Shown: in pieces, positions 19,401-27,766 of the stretch | Layout of the letters: the number at the start of each line of letters is the position of its first letter | Position numbering within the stretch: the first letter of the stretch is position 1 | Source: a virus | Length of the DNA: 64,000 nt | Strand: one strand, 5' to 3' | Virus record (IMG/VR): IMGVR_UViG_3300008108_000124 | Span: 1 to 64,000 of that record | The notes under the pieces: model-generated | Database searches by the model: none | Told to the model about the DNA's origin: nothing | The model's input: the letters and a program-made list of their open reading frames with translations, nothing else | Program-made: the position numbers and the translations under genes

Positions 19401-19978
19401 GAAATGCAACTATATCAGGTAGCGTATCTACTCCAGTCACAACATTTACCGGAGGAACCAATTGGAAACAAGTCAGTGTTGGAGGTGATCATACAACTGC
19501 AATCAAGACCGATGGAACTTTATGGACTTGGGGATTTGTTTACGGTAGTGTTTCTTCTGGGTTTAATGTAACTATATCAACTCCGGTCACCACATTTGCT
19601 GGAGGAACTAATTGGAGATATGTCAGTGCTGGAGATTTACATTCAGCAGCAACCAAGACCGATGGAACTTTATGGACCTGGGGTTATGAAAGTGAGGGGC
19701 AACTTGGAACTAATGGTACGATCAATAGTAATAGTTACACCCCAGTAACTACATTTGCCGGAGGAACTAATTGGAGACAAGTCAGTGCTAATAGAAATAG
19801 TACAGCAGCAATTAAGACTGATGGAACTCTATGGACTTGGGGAGATAATGCCTTTTTACAACTTGGAAATGCTACTACTACTAATAGATCAACTCCAGTT
19901 ACAACATTTGCCGGAGGTACTAACTGGGAACAAGTCAGTTCTGGAAGTCGCCTTGTAGCAGCAATTGCAAAAAATTAA
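16481..19978 (+). CDS. RCC1-repeat protein 3 (1165 aa)
   Basis: About 21 RCC1-like units are present, 17 with DGTLW, one with NGTLW and three divergent (for example NNNQLYTWG). That would fit three seven-bladed propellers. The opening ([20 protein letters not shown]) is unique and short, like the openings of the other two RCC1 proteins. [15 protein letters not shown] occurs near 17140. The gene begins 16 bases after the YkgJ-type gene and ends before an extended -10 promoter that leads into the sulfotransferase gene. As for its paralogues, a surface fibre or adhesin role is inferred. Confidence 0.8.
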   Translation: MPTFYNFTQDGLRYSFDDVFVKADPFRQGNLWNWGRGVAGALGNYTGPSFVSTPTTTFVGGSNWKQVSTGGLHTVAVKTDGTLWTWGYNRDGQLGNASTTIRDTPVTTFSGGTDWKQVEGGCTHTVAIKIDGTLWTWGQNDQGQLGVYGRVNSSTPITTFVGGTNWKSIAAGYSYSSAIKTDGTLWSWGYAYFGQLGTGPTYTPIRSTPQTTFAGGTNWADTPTTNPEDLYTLSAGNNHTAAIKTDGTLWTWGEANVGKLGNGATATSGQNFVTTPITTFAGGTNWKQVSGSGDYKAAIKTDGTLWTWGFGSSGQLGNAVTTISISTPITTFAGGTNWKQVSGGGSTMAAIKTDGTLWTWGNGTNGRLGNGVTTGNISTPITTFAGGTNWKQVSTGGAHTTAIKTDGTLWAWGRSLFGGLGNAAVANSSTPVTTFAGGTNWKQVSSGGYHTAAIKTDGTLWIWGGGPIGTLGNTDGGNSSTPVTTFAGGTNWKQVSAGNRHTAAIKTDGTLWTWGIGETGELGNANGFLDFDTPTEYFSASTPITTFAGGNNWTQVIAGNSHTTALNNNNQLYTWGYARYGQLGDTFYVQINDIPRKVGGDTNWKQVSCSYHSSAAVKTDGTLWTWGANGQAQLGTSKLYQSSAEPITTFAGGTDWKQVSAGGYYTVNMMAAIKNDGTLWTWGNGYYGILGNAKAPLSSAPDIELYVSTPITTFAGGATWKQVSCGGYHMAAVKTNGTLWTWGSDTQDQLGTGYQFAQAGITYASTPVTTFLGGSNWKSVGSSGGYRVCAIESVDPTYNLPDLFSLFTWGYGQLGQLGNNDVSGDRSTPVTTFAGGSNWRQISSGREHVAAIKIDGTLWTWGRGFNGVLGTRDTINRSTPVTTFAGGTNWKQVSVGNLSHIAAIKTDGTLWTWGNGQSGVLGNGITTGIRSTPVTTFAGGTNWKQVSAKNAHTAAIKTDGTLWIWGPRDFGKLGNATISGSVSTPVTTFTGGTNWKQVSVGGDHTTAIKTDGTLWTWGFVYGSVSSGFNVTISTPVTTFAGGTNWRYVSAGDLHSAATKTDGTLWTWGYESEGQLGTNGTINSNSYTPVTTFAGGTNWRQVSANRNSTAAIKTDGTLWTWGDNAFLQLGNATTTNRSTPVTTFAGGTNWEQVSSGSRLVAAIAKN
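16560..19960 (+). repeat. Tandem RCC1-coding DNA repeats, array 3
   Basis: About 21 units of roughly 150 bases use the same cores as arrays 1 and 2 (ctggaggaactaattgga, atcaagaccgatggaac). High identity between arrays that lie 4-15 kb apart implies recent duplication or continuing gene conversion. Confidence 0.85.
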
Positions 19979-19988
19979 TCACAATTTG

Positions 19989-19997
19989 TGCTATAAT
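19989..19997 (+). promoter_or_regulatory. Extended -10 promoter TGCTATAAT before the glycan island
   Basis: TGCTATAAT (TATAAT 19992-19997) lies 22 bases before the ATG of the sulfotransferase gene. No good -35 is found 17 bases upstream, but the TG dinucleotide gives the extended -10 form. The same TGCTATAATAT string occurs before 26777 and before gp32. Confidence 0.5.
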
Positions 19998-20019
19998 ATA
20001 TAATAAAAAGCAATAAAAT

Positions 20020-20802
20020 ATGAGAACATTGTATTTTCTTGGAGGTCTTCCGAGAAGTGGATCTACTTTACTTGGATCACTTTTAAATCAACATCCAGAC
20101 ATTTATGTATCACCAACTTCTCCTTTGGGTGATGTTGTAACTGATATTGAAAAATCATTCAATAGACTTGATATTCAATTTACTTTTGATCGCAAGAAAA
20201 TCTCTTATAATGTTTATAAAGCAGTTCTTGCTAACTTTTATAATCATATTCCAAAATCAACAATCCTAGATAAACATAGATTTTGGGGAAAGAACCTTGA
20301 TACAGTTCAGATATTTCTTTCCAATAAACCAAAGATTGTAGCAACATATCGTTCTATTCCAGAAGTTCTCACATCTTATATTTCATTGATTGAAAGAACA
20401 GATCATAAAGAAAATTTTATTGATAATCATTTAAGAAAAGATAATTTACCAATCACAAATAATAATCGTGCCGAATATATTTGGAGATATTATGTTTCTC
20501 CTTCTTATGAGAGTATGATTTATGGACTCAATAAATATCCAGATTGGGTCCATTTGGTTGAATATAATAGTCTTGTAGAAAATCCAGAAGAAGAACTCAA
20601 TAAAATCTATGAGTTTTTAGAAGTTCCTTCTCATACAAATACATTTAACAATATTGAAAATGCCTGCGGAGAACAGAAAGATGATCAGTGGGGTCTTCTT
20701 GGTCTTCACGATATAAGACCAAATCTTTCTAAAATTTCTCAAAATCCTATTGATGTCATAGGAGAGGAAAATGTAAAAATTTATTCTAAATTTGATTTAT
20801 GA
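20020..20802 (+). CDS. Sulfotransferase (260 aa)
   Basis: The N-terminal LGGLPRSGSTLLGSLLNQHP is the P-loop-like 5'-phosphosulfate-binding signature (PRSGST) of PAPS-dependent sulfotransferases. The central KPKIVATYRSIPEVLTSYI supplies the 3'-phosphate-binding region (R-S). The C-terminal VHLVEYNSLVENPEEELNKI matches the Y-E-L-x-x-P-E segment of the family. Length is normal. It would move sulfate from PAPS onto a hydroxyl of a sugar or protein. As first gene after the promoter at 19989, with its stop overlapping the next gene by 4 bases, it heads the second part of the island. Confidence 0.85.
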   Translation: MRTLYFLGGLPRSGSTLLGSLLNQHPDIYVSPTSPLGDVVTDIEKSFNRLDIQFTFDRKKISYNVYKAVLANFYNHIPKSTILDKHRFWGKNLDTVQIFLSNKPKIVATYRSIPEVLTSYISLIERTDHKENFIDNHLRKDNLPITNNNRAEYIWRYYVSPSYESMIYGLNKYPDWVHLVEYNSLVENPEEELNKIYEFLEVPSHTNTFNNIENACGEQKDDQWGLLGLHDIRPNLSKISQNPIDVIGEENVKIYSKFDL

Positions 20803-21602
20803 AATCTCATTTATTAGTAGTTCTTCAAACACATTCAAAAGGAAATAGAGACGACTCTCAAGTAAGATATTGTAATGCTCCAAAAATAGAAGTCTGTTCT
20901 CGATGTGTATATTCCTTGATTGATAGTTTAAATTATGCACAAGAACAATATCCAAATTATGAAATAGAATTACAAATCTTTGATGATCATTCGGATCAAG
21001 AGTTCCTAGATATTCTTCAGAGACTTATTGATACTGCAAAATTTAAAATTAACTTAACACATCTTGAAACTTATGGTATAATGCCTTCTATACTTCGTTG
21101 TTATGAGCACGGAAGAGACTATGGAAGTGACTGGGTGTATTTTGTTCAGGATGATTTTCTACATCAACAAAATTCAATTGAACTAATGATACATGCAATT
21201 AATCAGTTCAGTTGCAACCTGAGTGCTCCTGCAAGTGTGTTTCCTTTTAATAAACCTGCAGAGTATCACCAGGCAGAAAATACTGCAGTTCCTTGCCAAA
21301 TTGTAGTGTCAAAAGATAGATACTGGAGAACAAACATTCATCCAGCATTCACATTAATGACACATATTGATATTATAAAAAAACATTGGGATTTGTTTTA
21401 TAAAATGGGAACAAGCGAAGTATCAGAAACAATGGAATTGGACAGTGTTTGTAAGATTTATTATGAGAAAGGATATTACTGCTTTACACCTATTCCATCA
21501 TTAGTTCTTCACATGCAGACAGAATGGGATAAGGATTTCTTTATTGATTGGAAATCTTGGTGGAATGAATACAGTTTAGATAAGTTAGAAAATTATGTTT
21601 AA
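20799..21602 (+). CDS. Putative GT2-like (GT-A) glycosyltransferase (267 aa)
   Basis: After the opening (KSHLLVVLQTHSKG) come YEIELQIFDDHSDQEFL and YGSDWVYFVQDDFLHQQ. The first resembles the GT2 strand after which the nucleotide binds; the second holds an acidic VQDDF in the DxD position. The C-terminal VLHMQTEWDKDFFIDWKSWW is shared in spirit with the gene at 22197, which ends with a similar IDWKSYL. It overlaps both neighbours by 4-8 bases. The family is not certain; a GT-A transferase is inferred. Confidence 0.55.
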   Translation: MKSHLLVVLQTHSKGNRDDSQVRYCNAPKIEVCSRCVYSLIDSLNYAQEQYPNYEIELQIFDDHSDQEFLDILQRLIDTAKFKINLTHLETYGIMPSILRCYEHGRDYGSDWVYFVQDDFLHQQNSIELMIHAINQFSCNLSAPASVFPFNKPAEYHQAENTAVPCQIVVSKDRYWRTNIHPAFTLMTHIDIIKKHWDLFYKMGTSEVSETMELDSVCKIYYEKGYYCFTPIPSLVLHMQTEWDKDFFIDWKSWWNEYSLDKLENYV

Positions 21603-22200
21603 TCACATACCACTACCAAATCCTGGTGTAACATCAGGTATTCTTCCTGAAGAACTTTACGATATTCTTATGAATGAGATTGAAGAAATTCAATCTGATT
21701 GGAAAAATCATGAAAAATGGAATGATGGACTTGCCGGAAATATAGAAAAGCAATTTGGTCTTCCAAAGTCTCTTCCATATCTTGAACCATTTATGAATTT
21801 GATGTGTAAGTCTTATGGTGAACATTGGAACTTTTTAAGAAAGACTGGAGATTTTCATTTTGAATCTGGAAATCTTTGGGTCAATTTTCAAAAAAAGAAT
21901 GAGTTTAATCCGGTTCATCATCATGGAGGAACATTCAGTTTTGTTTGTTGGTTGAAGGTTCCATACAAAGTGGAGAATGAATTAAATGCTCCTCATGTAA
22001 AAGAGTCAAAAAATAAAGCGGCATCAGCGTTTCAATTTTTATATCCAAATATTCTTGGAAATTTAACTCTTGAAACCTTATATGTTGATCATGATTGGGA
22101 AAGAAGAATAGTGTTATTCCCGGCACACTTATCACATTGCGTTTATCCATTCACTACAAGTGATGATTTTAGAATTTCTATCTCCGGTAATTTAGTATGA
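21595..22200 (+). CDS. 2OG-Fe(II) oxygenase, TIGR02466-like (201 aa)
   Basis: LWVNFQKKNEFNPVHHHGG has the His-rich first metal-ligand block, followed by TFSFVCWLKVPY. VLFPAHLSHCVYPF gives the distal His and FRISISGNLV the Arg strand. This is the pattern of small phage and bacterial 2OG-Fe(II) oxygenases. The length is close to family norm. It sits between two glycosyltransferase-like genes with short overlaps, so the substrate may be a glycan intermediate or a glycosylated protein. Confidence 0.7.
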   Translation: MFNHIPLPNPGVTSGILPEELYDILMNEIEEIQSDWKNHEKWNDGLAGNIEKQFGLPKSLPYLEPFMNLMCKSYGEHWNFLRKTGDFHFESGNLWVNFQKKNEFNPVHHHGGTFSFVCWLKVPYKVENELNAPHVKESKNKAASAFQFLYPNILGNLTLETLYVDHDWERRIVLFPAHLSHCVYPFTTSDDFRISISGNLV

Positions 22201-22895
22201 AAAAAATTCAAGTATTTTTAAGGCATTGTTATTATTCCAAAATTCAAGAAAGTCCCGGAAAACAAAGACCAAAATGGTGGGATAAAGAAAAAGTATTTCA
22301 GAATTTTAAGAACACCCTGAATCCAGAAACGACAGATTATACAATCGTATATGATGAGCATTATGGAGAAAGGCAAGATACATTCCTAAAGAATGAATCC
22401 AATGTTTATGAGGTCGATTGTGGAAAAGAATCTCAAAGTTTTATTAAAACAGTAAATCATATTCTTTCCCAAAACTTTGATGACGAAACTGTAATTTATT
22501 TTGTAGAAGACGATTATGTCCATCGTTCTGGTTGGGATAAAATTCTTTTGGATGGATTTACCTTACCAGTTGAGTATGTAACTCTTTATGATCATGGTGA
22601 TAAGTATCAGGAGATGTATAAGGATTTTATGACCAAGGTTCTTCATACTGAATTATCTCATTGGATGCCGGTTCCATCCACAACTAATACCTTTGCAACT
22701 AAATTTAAATTTTTAAAAGAAGACAAAACGACTCATATCAAATACTCAATAAATTATGAACCATCATATGATCATGGTAAATTTTTGGAACTACATAGTA
22801 ATGGAAGAAATTTAATATCTTGTATTCCTGGGTATTCAACACACTGCGAATCAAATTTATTATCACCCTGCATTGATTGGAAATCGTATCTATAG
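22197..22895 (+). CDS. Putative glycosyltransferase-like protein (232 aa)
   Basis: The centre has ETVIYFVEDDYVHRSGW, an acidic EDD in the GT-A DxD position, then LPVEYVTLYDHGDKY. The end (GYSTHCESNLLSPCIDWKSY) resembles the C-terminus of the gene at 20799. The opening KKIQVFLRHCYYSKI has no match I recognise. Similar proteins are common in glycan clusters of large phages. It starts inside the oxygenase stop (ATGA) and its TAG shares a base with the GTG that starts the next gene. Confidence 0.5.
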   Translation: MKKIQVFLRHCYYSKIQESPGKQRPKWWDKEKVFQNFKNTLNPETTDYTIVYDEHYGERQDTFLKNESNVYEVDCGKESQSFIKTVNHILSQNFDDETVIYFVEDDYVHRSGWDKILLDGFTLPVEYVTLYDHGDKYQEMYKDFMTKVLHTELSHWMPVPSTTNTFATKFKFLKEDKTTHIKYSINYEPSYDHGKFLELHSNGRNLISCIPGYSTHCESNLLSPCIDWKSYL

Positions 22896-25582
22896 TGGCA
22901 CATTTAGAACAAAGAAATTTTATAAAAAAAATAAAAACAAAGTTTCCAGATTTTTTTACTACTAAAATAGTATTAGAAATAGGTAGTTTGTATCTTAACG
23001 GAACAATTAGAGATTTTTTTAATAAATGTACCTATGTTGGTTTGGATATTATTAAGGGACCTTGTGTAGATATTATTTGTTCGGGGGAAAGTTATAATGC
23101 TCCCGATCAATCTTATGATGTAGTTTGCTCTACAGAATGTTTTGAACATACTCCTAAATGGGTTGACATATTTCAAAACATGATAAGATTGTGTAAAACT
23201 GATGGATTAGTTTTTTTTACTTGTGCATCTGAAGGAAGACCAGAGCATGGAACTCATAATAATGATCCTGGAGCATCATTATTAACTTTGGATTATTATA
23301 AAAATTTAAATGAAATAGATTTCACTTCAAAAATAAATTTTCAAGATTATTTTTCAGAATATCATTTTGAATATGATAGCAATAGTTTTGATTTATATTT
23401 TTATGGAATAAGATCTTCTAAAAATTACACAAATTTTAAAACTCATATGAATTGGAAAGATGTACCTGGATTTTTTGATTCAGATTTAGCATATAAATTA
23501 GCGGTAAATACTTTTCCCGAAGGATCTGTCTTTGTTGAGATAGGTTCTTGGATGGGAAAATCTGCTTCTTGTTTGGGGCAACTGATTAAAGAGTCCCAGA
23601 AGAGTATAAAGGTTTATGCGGTCGATACATTTGAAGGTAGTGAAGAACACACAGAACTTATCAAAGATATCGAAGATCATTCATCTTCTTTACTAAAACT
23701 TTTTAAGACATATACTTCATTGTGTGGAGTATCAAATATTGTGACTCCCATTCAGGGAGCAAGTTTAGATGTGGCATCTAAATTTAAAGATGAGAGTATT
23801 GATTTTATCTTTATCGATGCTTCACATGACTATGAAAATGTTTTAGCGGACATCATTGCTTGGTATCCCAAACTTAAACCGGGTGGATTAATTGCCGGAG
23901 ATGATTATGCTCCCTGTTGGGGTGGTGTCATTCAAGCAGTTAACGAATACTTTAAAAATAAAACCGTATTTTTTCTAAATGGAAATTTAGAATATACATA
24001 TTCACAAAAAATTTGGCACTGGTGTCATACTAAACAATCAACTGGAGGTAAAAAAATGGACGTAACTCTTTATGCAATTTGTAAAAACGAAGAAAAAAAT
24101 GTAGAAAAATTTATTGAGAACTCTAAAAAGTTCTCACATACTGTAGTAGTTGATACTGGAAGTACTGATAATACAGTTCAACTTTTGAAAGATGCTGGTA
24201 TTACTGTACATGAACATCCACAGACAAGAGATGAGTTTGATTTTTCTGTCGCAAGAAATCAAGCACTTTCTTATGTTGAAACTGATTGGGCATTCTCTAT
24301 AGATTTTAATGAGGATATTTCAGAATTATTTGTTGATGGTCTTGAAGTGATTGCTGAAGAATTTACTGCCTTTAAACATGAGAGGTATGATAAGACTGAA
24401 GGTGAAGAAGCAAAACCTGGACAAAATGCACATGTTAGGTTCCATAGAACTAAAAATTATACCTGGGCAAATGCAATTCACGAAACACCAATGTTTATAC
24501 CAACGGAAAAATATTTAAATGAAGTTTCTGTTGAGACAACAATTAAAATCACCAAGGAAGTAGAATCACATAATATAGATAAGCAATTGTTTTATCTTTC
24601 AATTTGTGAAAGAGAATTTAAAAAAGATCCTTCCAATACTTATTTTCTTTGGTTTATTTTTAAACATTATTTTGAAGTTAAGAATTTCAAAAAAACTATT
24701 GAACTTGGAAAAGAATACCTGAATATTTCAAAACCATATTTTGATCCGACAAGAATTGATGTATTCATTATGACTAGTATTGCTATGATTAATGCCCAAG
24801 AAATTCAGAAAGCCGCAAACTATGCATTCCATGCCGTAAGTGAGGCAATGAATATTGGAGGTGAAGTTATGGGTAAAGCATTTATTCATCTACTAGAGGT
24901 TGGAAAACTTACACAAAATCCAAACATCATAGTGTTTGCTTCTGCTTTTGCTCAAGAAACTTTAAATTTAAAAGAAAGAACCGATGCAATTGATAAGTTA
25001 TTCCTTACCAATCTTGATGATACTCCAGCAACAGCATGGATTGGGCATCGTCAATTTGCCGAATGGATTGTTAAGTATCTTAACCCCGAAGTAATTGTTG
25101 ATCTTGGTGTTGATTATGGATTTTCTACCTTCTCCTTTGCCATTCCTAGAATCGGAAAGGTTTATGGTATCGATAACTTTAGTGGGGATGATTTTGTTGG
25201 ACAGAAGGAGGCATATCCATTTGTATCCATGAAGAGAGAGAAGTTACATCTTCAAGATAATTTGGAGTTCATTAATGGTGACTTCAACGAAGTGGCAAAA
25301 ACTTGGGATAAACAAATTGATATTCTTCACATTGATGGTAGTCATCATTATGAGGATGTAAAGAAAGATTTTGAAACCTGGACTAAGTTTTTAAATGATG
25401 ATGGAGTTATTCTACTTCATGATACTTGTATTGAAAATTTAAATGGTAATGAGTATGGTGTGAAGAAATTCTTTGATGAAATTGATCTTCCCAAATGTAC
25501 TTTTACACACTGCTATGGTCTGGGTGTTGTTTCTAAAAATGAGAAACTAATTGAGATGATCAAAAATACATTTAATCTATGA
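22895..25582 (+). CDS. Methyltransferase-methyltransferase-GT2-TPR-methyltransferase fusion (895 aa)
   Basis: I chose GTG at 22895, overlapping the upstream TAG by one base; an in-frame TTG at 22877 would add six residues. Domains, numbered from the GTG: a class I SAM methyltransferase (about 20-135; IVLEIGSLYLNG, YDVVCSTECFEHT), then a second, Methyltransf_24-like domain (about 205-355; VFVEIGSWMGKSAS, IDFIFIDASHDYENV). A GT2 domain follows (about 388-560; TLYAICKNEEKN, VVVDTGSTDNT), then helical TPR-like repeats (about 560-690). Last is a third Methyltransf_24-like domain (about 725-890; VIVDLGVDYGFSTFS, IDILHIDGSHHYEDV). A strong internal Shine-Dalgarno and ATG precede the GT2 part. Likely adds and methylates sugars. 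Confidence 0.75.
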   Translation: MAHLEQRNFIKKIKTKFPDFFTTKIVLEIGSLYLNGTIRDFFNKCTYVGLDIIKGPCVDIICSGESYNAPDQSYDVVCSTECFEHTPKWVDIFQNMIRLCKTDGLVFFTCASEGRPEHGTHNNDPGASLLTLDYYKNLNEIDFTSKINFQDYFSEYHFEYDSNSFDLYFYGIRSSKNYTNFKTHMNWKDVPGFFDSDLAYKLAVNTFPEGSVFVEIGSWMGKSASCLGQLIKESQKSIKVYAVDTFEGSEEHTELIKDIEDHSSSLLKLFKTYTSLCGVSNIVTPIQGASLDVASKFKDESIDFIFIDASHDYENVLADIIAWYPKLKPGGLIAGDDYAPCWGGVIQAVNEYFKNKTVFFLNGNLEYTYSQKIWHWCHTKQSTGGKKMDVTLYAICKNEEKNVEKFIENSKKFSHTVVVDTGSTDNTVQLLKDAGITVHEHPQTRDEFDFSVARNQALSYVETDWAFSIDFNEDISELFVDGLEVIAEEFTAFKHERYDKTEGEEAKPGQNAHVRFHRTKNYTWANAIHETPMFIPTEKYLNEVSVETTIKITKEVESHNIDKQLFYLSICEREFKKDPSNTYFLWFIFKHYFEVKNFKKTIELGKEYLNISKPYFDPTRIDVFIMTSIAMINAQEIQKAANYAFHAVSEAMNIGGEVMGKAFIHLLEVGKLTQNPNIIVFASAFAQETLNLKERTDAIDKLFLTNLDDTPATAWIGHRQFAEWIVKYLNPEVIVDLGVDYGFSTFSFAIPRIGKVYGIDNFSGDDFVGQKEAYPFVSMKREKLHLQDNLEFINGDFNEVAKTWDKQIDILHIDGSHHYEDVKKDFETWTKFLNDDGVILLHDTCIENLNGNEYGVKKFFDEIDLPKCTFTHCYGLGVVSKNEKLIEMIKNTFNL
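24044..24058 (+). promoter_or_regulatory. Internal ribosome binding site and start in the fusion gene
   Basis: GGAGGT at 24044-24049 stands 6 bases before an in-frame ATG at 24056, exactly at the boundary between the second methyltransferase and the GT2 domain. Most genes nearby have weaker sites. A 508-residue GT2-TPR-methyltransferase product could be made separately. Confidence 0.55.
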
Positions 25583-26349
25583 GGATTGCCCTTGAAAAAG
25601 GTTTATGGGAATCTGATTTTTTACTGAAAGAAATTTTACCAAAAGGAGAAGTTTCCCATAACTTAAATGAACGTGGTGAGGTTTTAATCTTTGCCTCTAG
25701 AGCACATTCATTTAATGAGATTTTATCAATAGTTGAAAAATTAAAACCAAGGATTATAATTTGCCTTTCTGATGAGTTGATTGTAGAAGACCTACAACAA
25801 TTTAATCAGTTAGGTAATTATTGTGATTTATTCTTGAGACAATATCATCATCCACAGTATACTTATACTTCGAATACAATTCATATTCCTCTTGGATGTA
25901 CGAATGGGTGTAAAGTTTTTAATGAAAGTAAGGTTTTGAATTGGTCTTTTCTTGGAGAAATTAAAAATGATAGACAAGAAATGTTAAATGAGTTTCATAA
26001 AATTTCAAAAAACTTTGTTGGAAGATCCGCACCAAAAGATTTGATGTGTAAGATATATTCCAAGTCTATCTTTGTTCCTTGTGGTCGTGGTAACTCTTCA
26101 TTAGATTGCTTTCGCCTTTATGAGGCATCTATGAATGGTGCCATTCCTGTTGTAGTTGGTTCAAAGGAAGAAATAGAATGCACCTTTATGTACGAAGAAA
26201 ATCCTCCTTGGGTATTTGCGGAAACTTGGGGCGAGGCAGTGAAAAAGTGTCAATCCATGTTAGAATATGGTATGAACAATACATCAATCTTAAATTGGTG
26301 GGAAAATAGAATTCAAAAAATTAAAAGCAAAGTACTAGAAGTATTATGA
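25579..26349 (+). CDS. Exostosin-like (GT47-type) glycosyltransferase (256 aa)
   Basis: The C-terminal half carries CKIYSKSIFVPCGRGNSSLD followed by CFRLYEASMNGAIPVVVGS. This is the exostosin/GT47 hallmark: a strand-loop with P-x-G, then R-L-x-E-A with P-V-V. The N-terminal half (IALEKGLWESDFLLKEIL, KPRIIICLSDELI, YTSNTIHIPLGC) fits the first Rossmann half of a GT-B fold. Exostosin-like enzymes transfer sugars in surface polysaccharide synthesis. Both ends overlap neighbours by 4 bases. Confidence 0.7.
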   Translation: MRIALEKGLWESDFLLKEILPKGEVSHNLNERGEVLIFASRAHSFNEILSIVEKLKPRIIICLSDELIVEDLQQFNQLGNYCDLFLRQYHHPQYTYTSNTIHIPLGCTNGCKVFNESKVLNWSFLGEIKNDRQEMLNEFHKISKNFVGRSAPKDLMCKIYSKSIFVPCGRGNSSLDCFRLYEASMNGAIPVVVGSKEEIECTFMYEENPPWVFAETWGEAVKKCQSMLEYGMNNTSILNWWENRIQKIKSKVLEVL

Positions 26350-26714
26350 AAATTGTAATACCGGTTTCTGTGGGAGAGTTATTAGATAAAATTTCTATTC
26401 TCCAAATCAAATCTCTTTTTACCGATGATGAATATGTTCAAAAAGAATTGGAAGAGTTAAATTTAATTAAAAGTACTCTTACTCAATATACTTTAGAATA
26501 TGAAGTGAGATTAAAAGTGGTGAATGAGAAACTTTGGAAAATAGAAGACAGGTTGAGAAAATTGGAGAAAGAACAAAGATTTGACGAAGAGTTTATTGAA
26601 CTTGCTCGTAGTGTTTATATTACCAATGATGAAAGGTCTGAAATAAAAAGAAAAATAAATGAGTTAACTAACTCCGATTATAAAGAAATCAAATGTTATG
26701 CGACTTCTGATTGA
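26346..26714 (+). CDS. DUF6165 family protein (122 aa)
   Basis: The opening IVIPVSVGELLDKISILQIK is the conserved start of DUF6165. The rest is a charged helical hairpin (LKVVNEKLWKIEDRLRKLEK, DERSEIKRKINELTN). Family members lie in polysaccharide and glycosyltransferase clusters of cyanobacteria, proteobacteria and their phages, but no activity is known. The gene overlaps the exostosin-like gene by 4 bases and is the last of that transcription block before the promoter at 26726. Confidence 0.7.
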   Translation: MKIVIPVSVGELLDKISILQIKSLFTDDEYVQKELEELNLIKSTLTQYTLEYEVRLKVVNEKLWKIEDRLRKLEKEQRFDEEFIELARSVYITNDERSEIKRKINELTNSDYKEIKCYATSD

Positions 26715-26725
26715 TTAAAAAACAT

Positions 26726-26747
26726 GCTATAATATAACTAATAAATA
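26726..26747 (+). promoter_or_regulatory. Extended -10 promoter and late box before the propeller glycosidase-like gene
   Basis: TGCTATAAT (TATAAT 26728-26733) is followed at 26741-26747 by ATAAATA, 30 bases before the ATG at 26777. The pairing of a host-type -10 and a T4-like late box is the same as at 12117-12135. It could allow expression in both early and late stages. Confidence 0.5.
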
Positions 26748-26776
26748 TCCACAATGAAACCTTTTTAATAATTCAT

Positions 26777-27766
26777 ATGAATTTTGTAAAGCTTGCCATA
26801 GAAAATGGTGGTAGTATTCATCCATTAGTCATTCCATCAAAAGAGTTGAAAGGTCCTGCTCTAACTAATCCATCGATATATCTGGATGGTGACAAGATCT
26901 TGGTCAATCTCAGAAATATTAACTATACTCTATATCATTCCGAAAAGAAGAAGTTTGAACATCACTGGGGTCCCCTAGTTTATATTCACCCAGAGAACGA
27001 TTGTCGTCTTCGCACTAAAAATATTATGTGCGAAATGGATGAAAATATGAGAATTAAGAGATATCATCATATTGATACTTCAAAATTCCCTGACAAAGAG
27101 CTTTGGGAGTTTGTTGGTCTAGAGGACTGTAGGATTGTTCGTTGGGATGGTAAATTATATATCTGTGGTGTCCGTAGAGATCTGGACACTATCGGTACTG
27201 GAAGAATGGAACTGTCTGAAATTGAAATTACAGAAGATGGCGTAAAAGAAATTAGTCAATATCGAATTCCTATTCCAGGTCATGATGTTAATGGAGGATC
27301 CTATTGTGAAAAGAATTGGATGCCTATTGTTGACATGCCATTCCATTTTATCAAGTGGACTAATGGGACAGAAATCGTTAAGTTTAATATTAATGATGGC
27401 ACAACAGAACAATATAAATTAACAGGATGGAGAAATCTTAATTGCATAGATCTTCGTGGAGGATCTCAAGTTATTCCTTTAGATGATGAGCATAGATTTT
27501 GTCTTAATCATGAAACGTATTTGACTAGAAGTGAGCAAGATAGAAAGGATGGAGTATATCGTCACCGATTTGTTGTTTGGGATGATGATTGGGATATTGT
27601 TAAAGTTTCCAAGCAGTTTTCTTTCTTAAATGGTGAGATAGAATTCGCAGTTGGAATGACTGCATATAAAGATGATTATCTAATTACGTTTGGTTATCAG
27701 GACAATGCTGCTTTTCTTCTTCGAGTACCGCAAGAATTTGTTAAAAGATTTATTTTTGAACCATGA
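26777..27766 (+). CDS. Five-bladed beta-propeller glycosidase/phosphorylase-like protein (329 aa)
   Basis: The protein has regularly spaced strands with FVGLEDCRIVRWDGKLYICG, EKNWMPIVDMPFHFIKW, and near the end IEFAVGMTAYKDDYLITFGY then QDNAAFLLRVP. The G-x-E-D-x-R-I block resembles the catalytic region of GH130 (mannosyl-sugar phosphorylase) and related GH32/43 propellers. Proteins of this kind also accompany TPR/glycosyltransferases in bacterial glycan clusters. Trimming or phosphorolysis of an added glycan is possible. Its stop overlaps the FkbM gene by 4 bases. Confidence 0.5.
   Translation: MNFVKLAIENGGSIHPLVIPSKELKGPALTNPSIYLDGDKILVNLRNINYTLYHSEKKKFEHHWGPLVYIHPENDCRLRTKNIMCEMDENMRIKRYHHIDTSKFPDKELWEFVGLEDCRIVRWDGKLYICGVRRDLDTIGTGRMELSEIEITEDGVKEISQYRIPIPGHDVNGGSYCEKNWMPIVDMPFHFIKWTNGTEIVKFNINDGTTEQYKLTGWRNLNCIDLRGGSQVIPLDDEHRFCLNHETYLTRSEQDRKDGVYRHRFVVWDDDWDIVKVSKQFSFLNGEIEFAVGMTAYKDDYLITFGYQDNAAFLLRVPQEFVKRFIFEP

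Noticed and set aside
1380-19960. CRISPR-like array of repeats
   Set aside because: Units are about 150 bases and wholly coding. There are no short repeats with equal unique spacers and no cas genes.
22877-22894. TTG start of the methyltransferase-glycosyltransferase fusion
   Set aside because: The GTG at 22895 overlaps the upstream TAG by one base as in other gene pairs here. TTG remains possible but adds only six residues.
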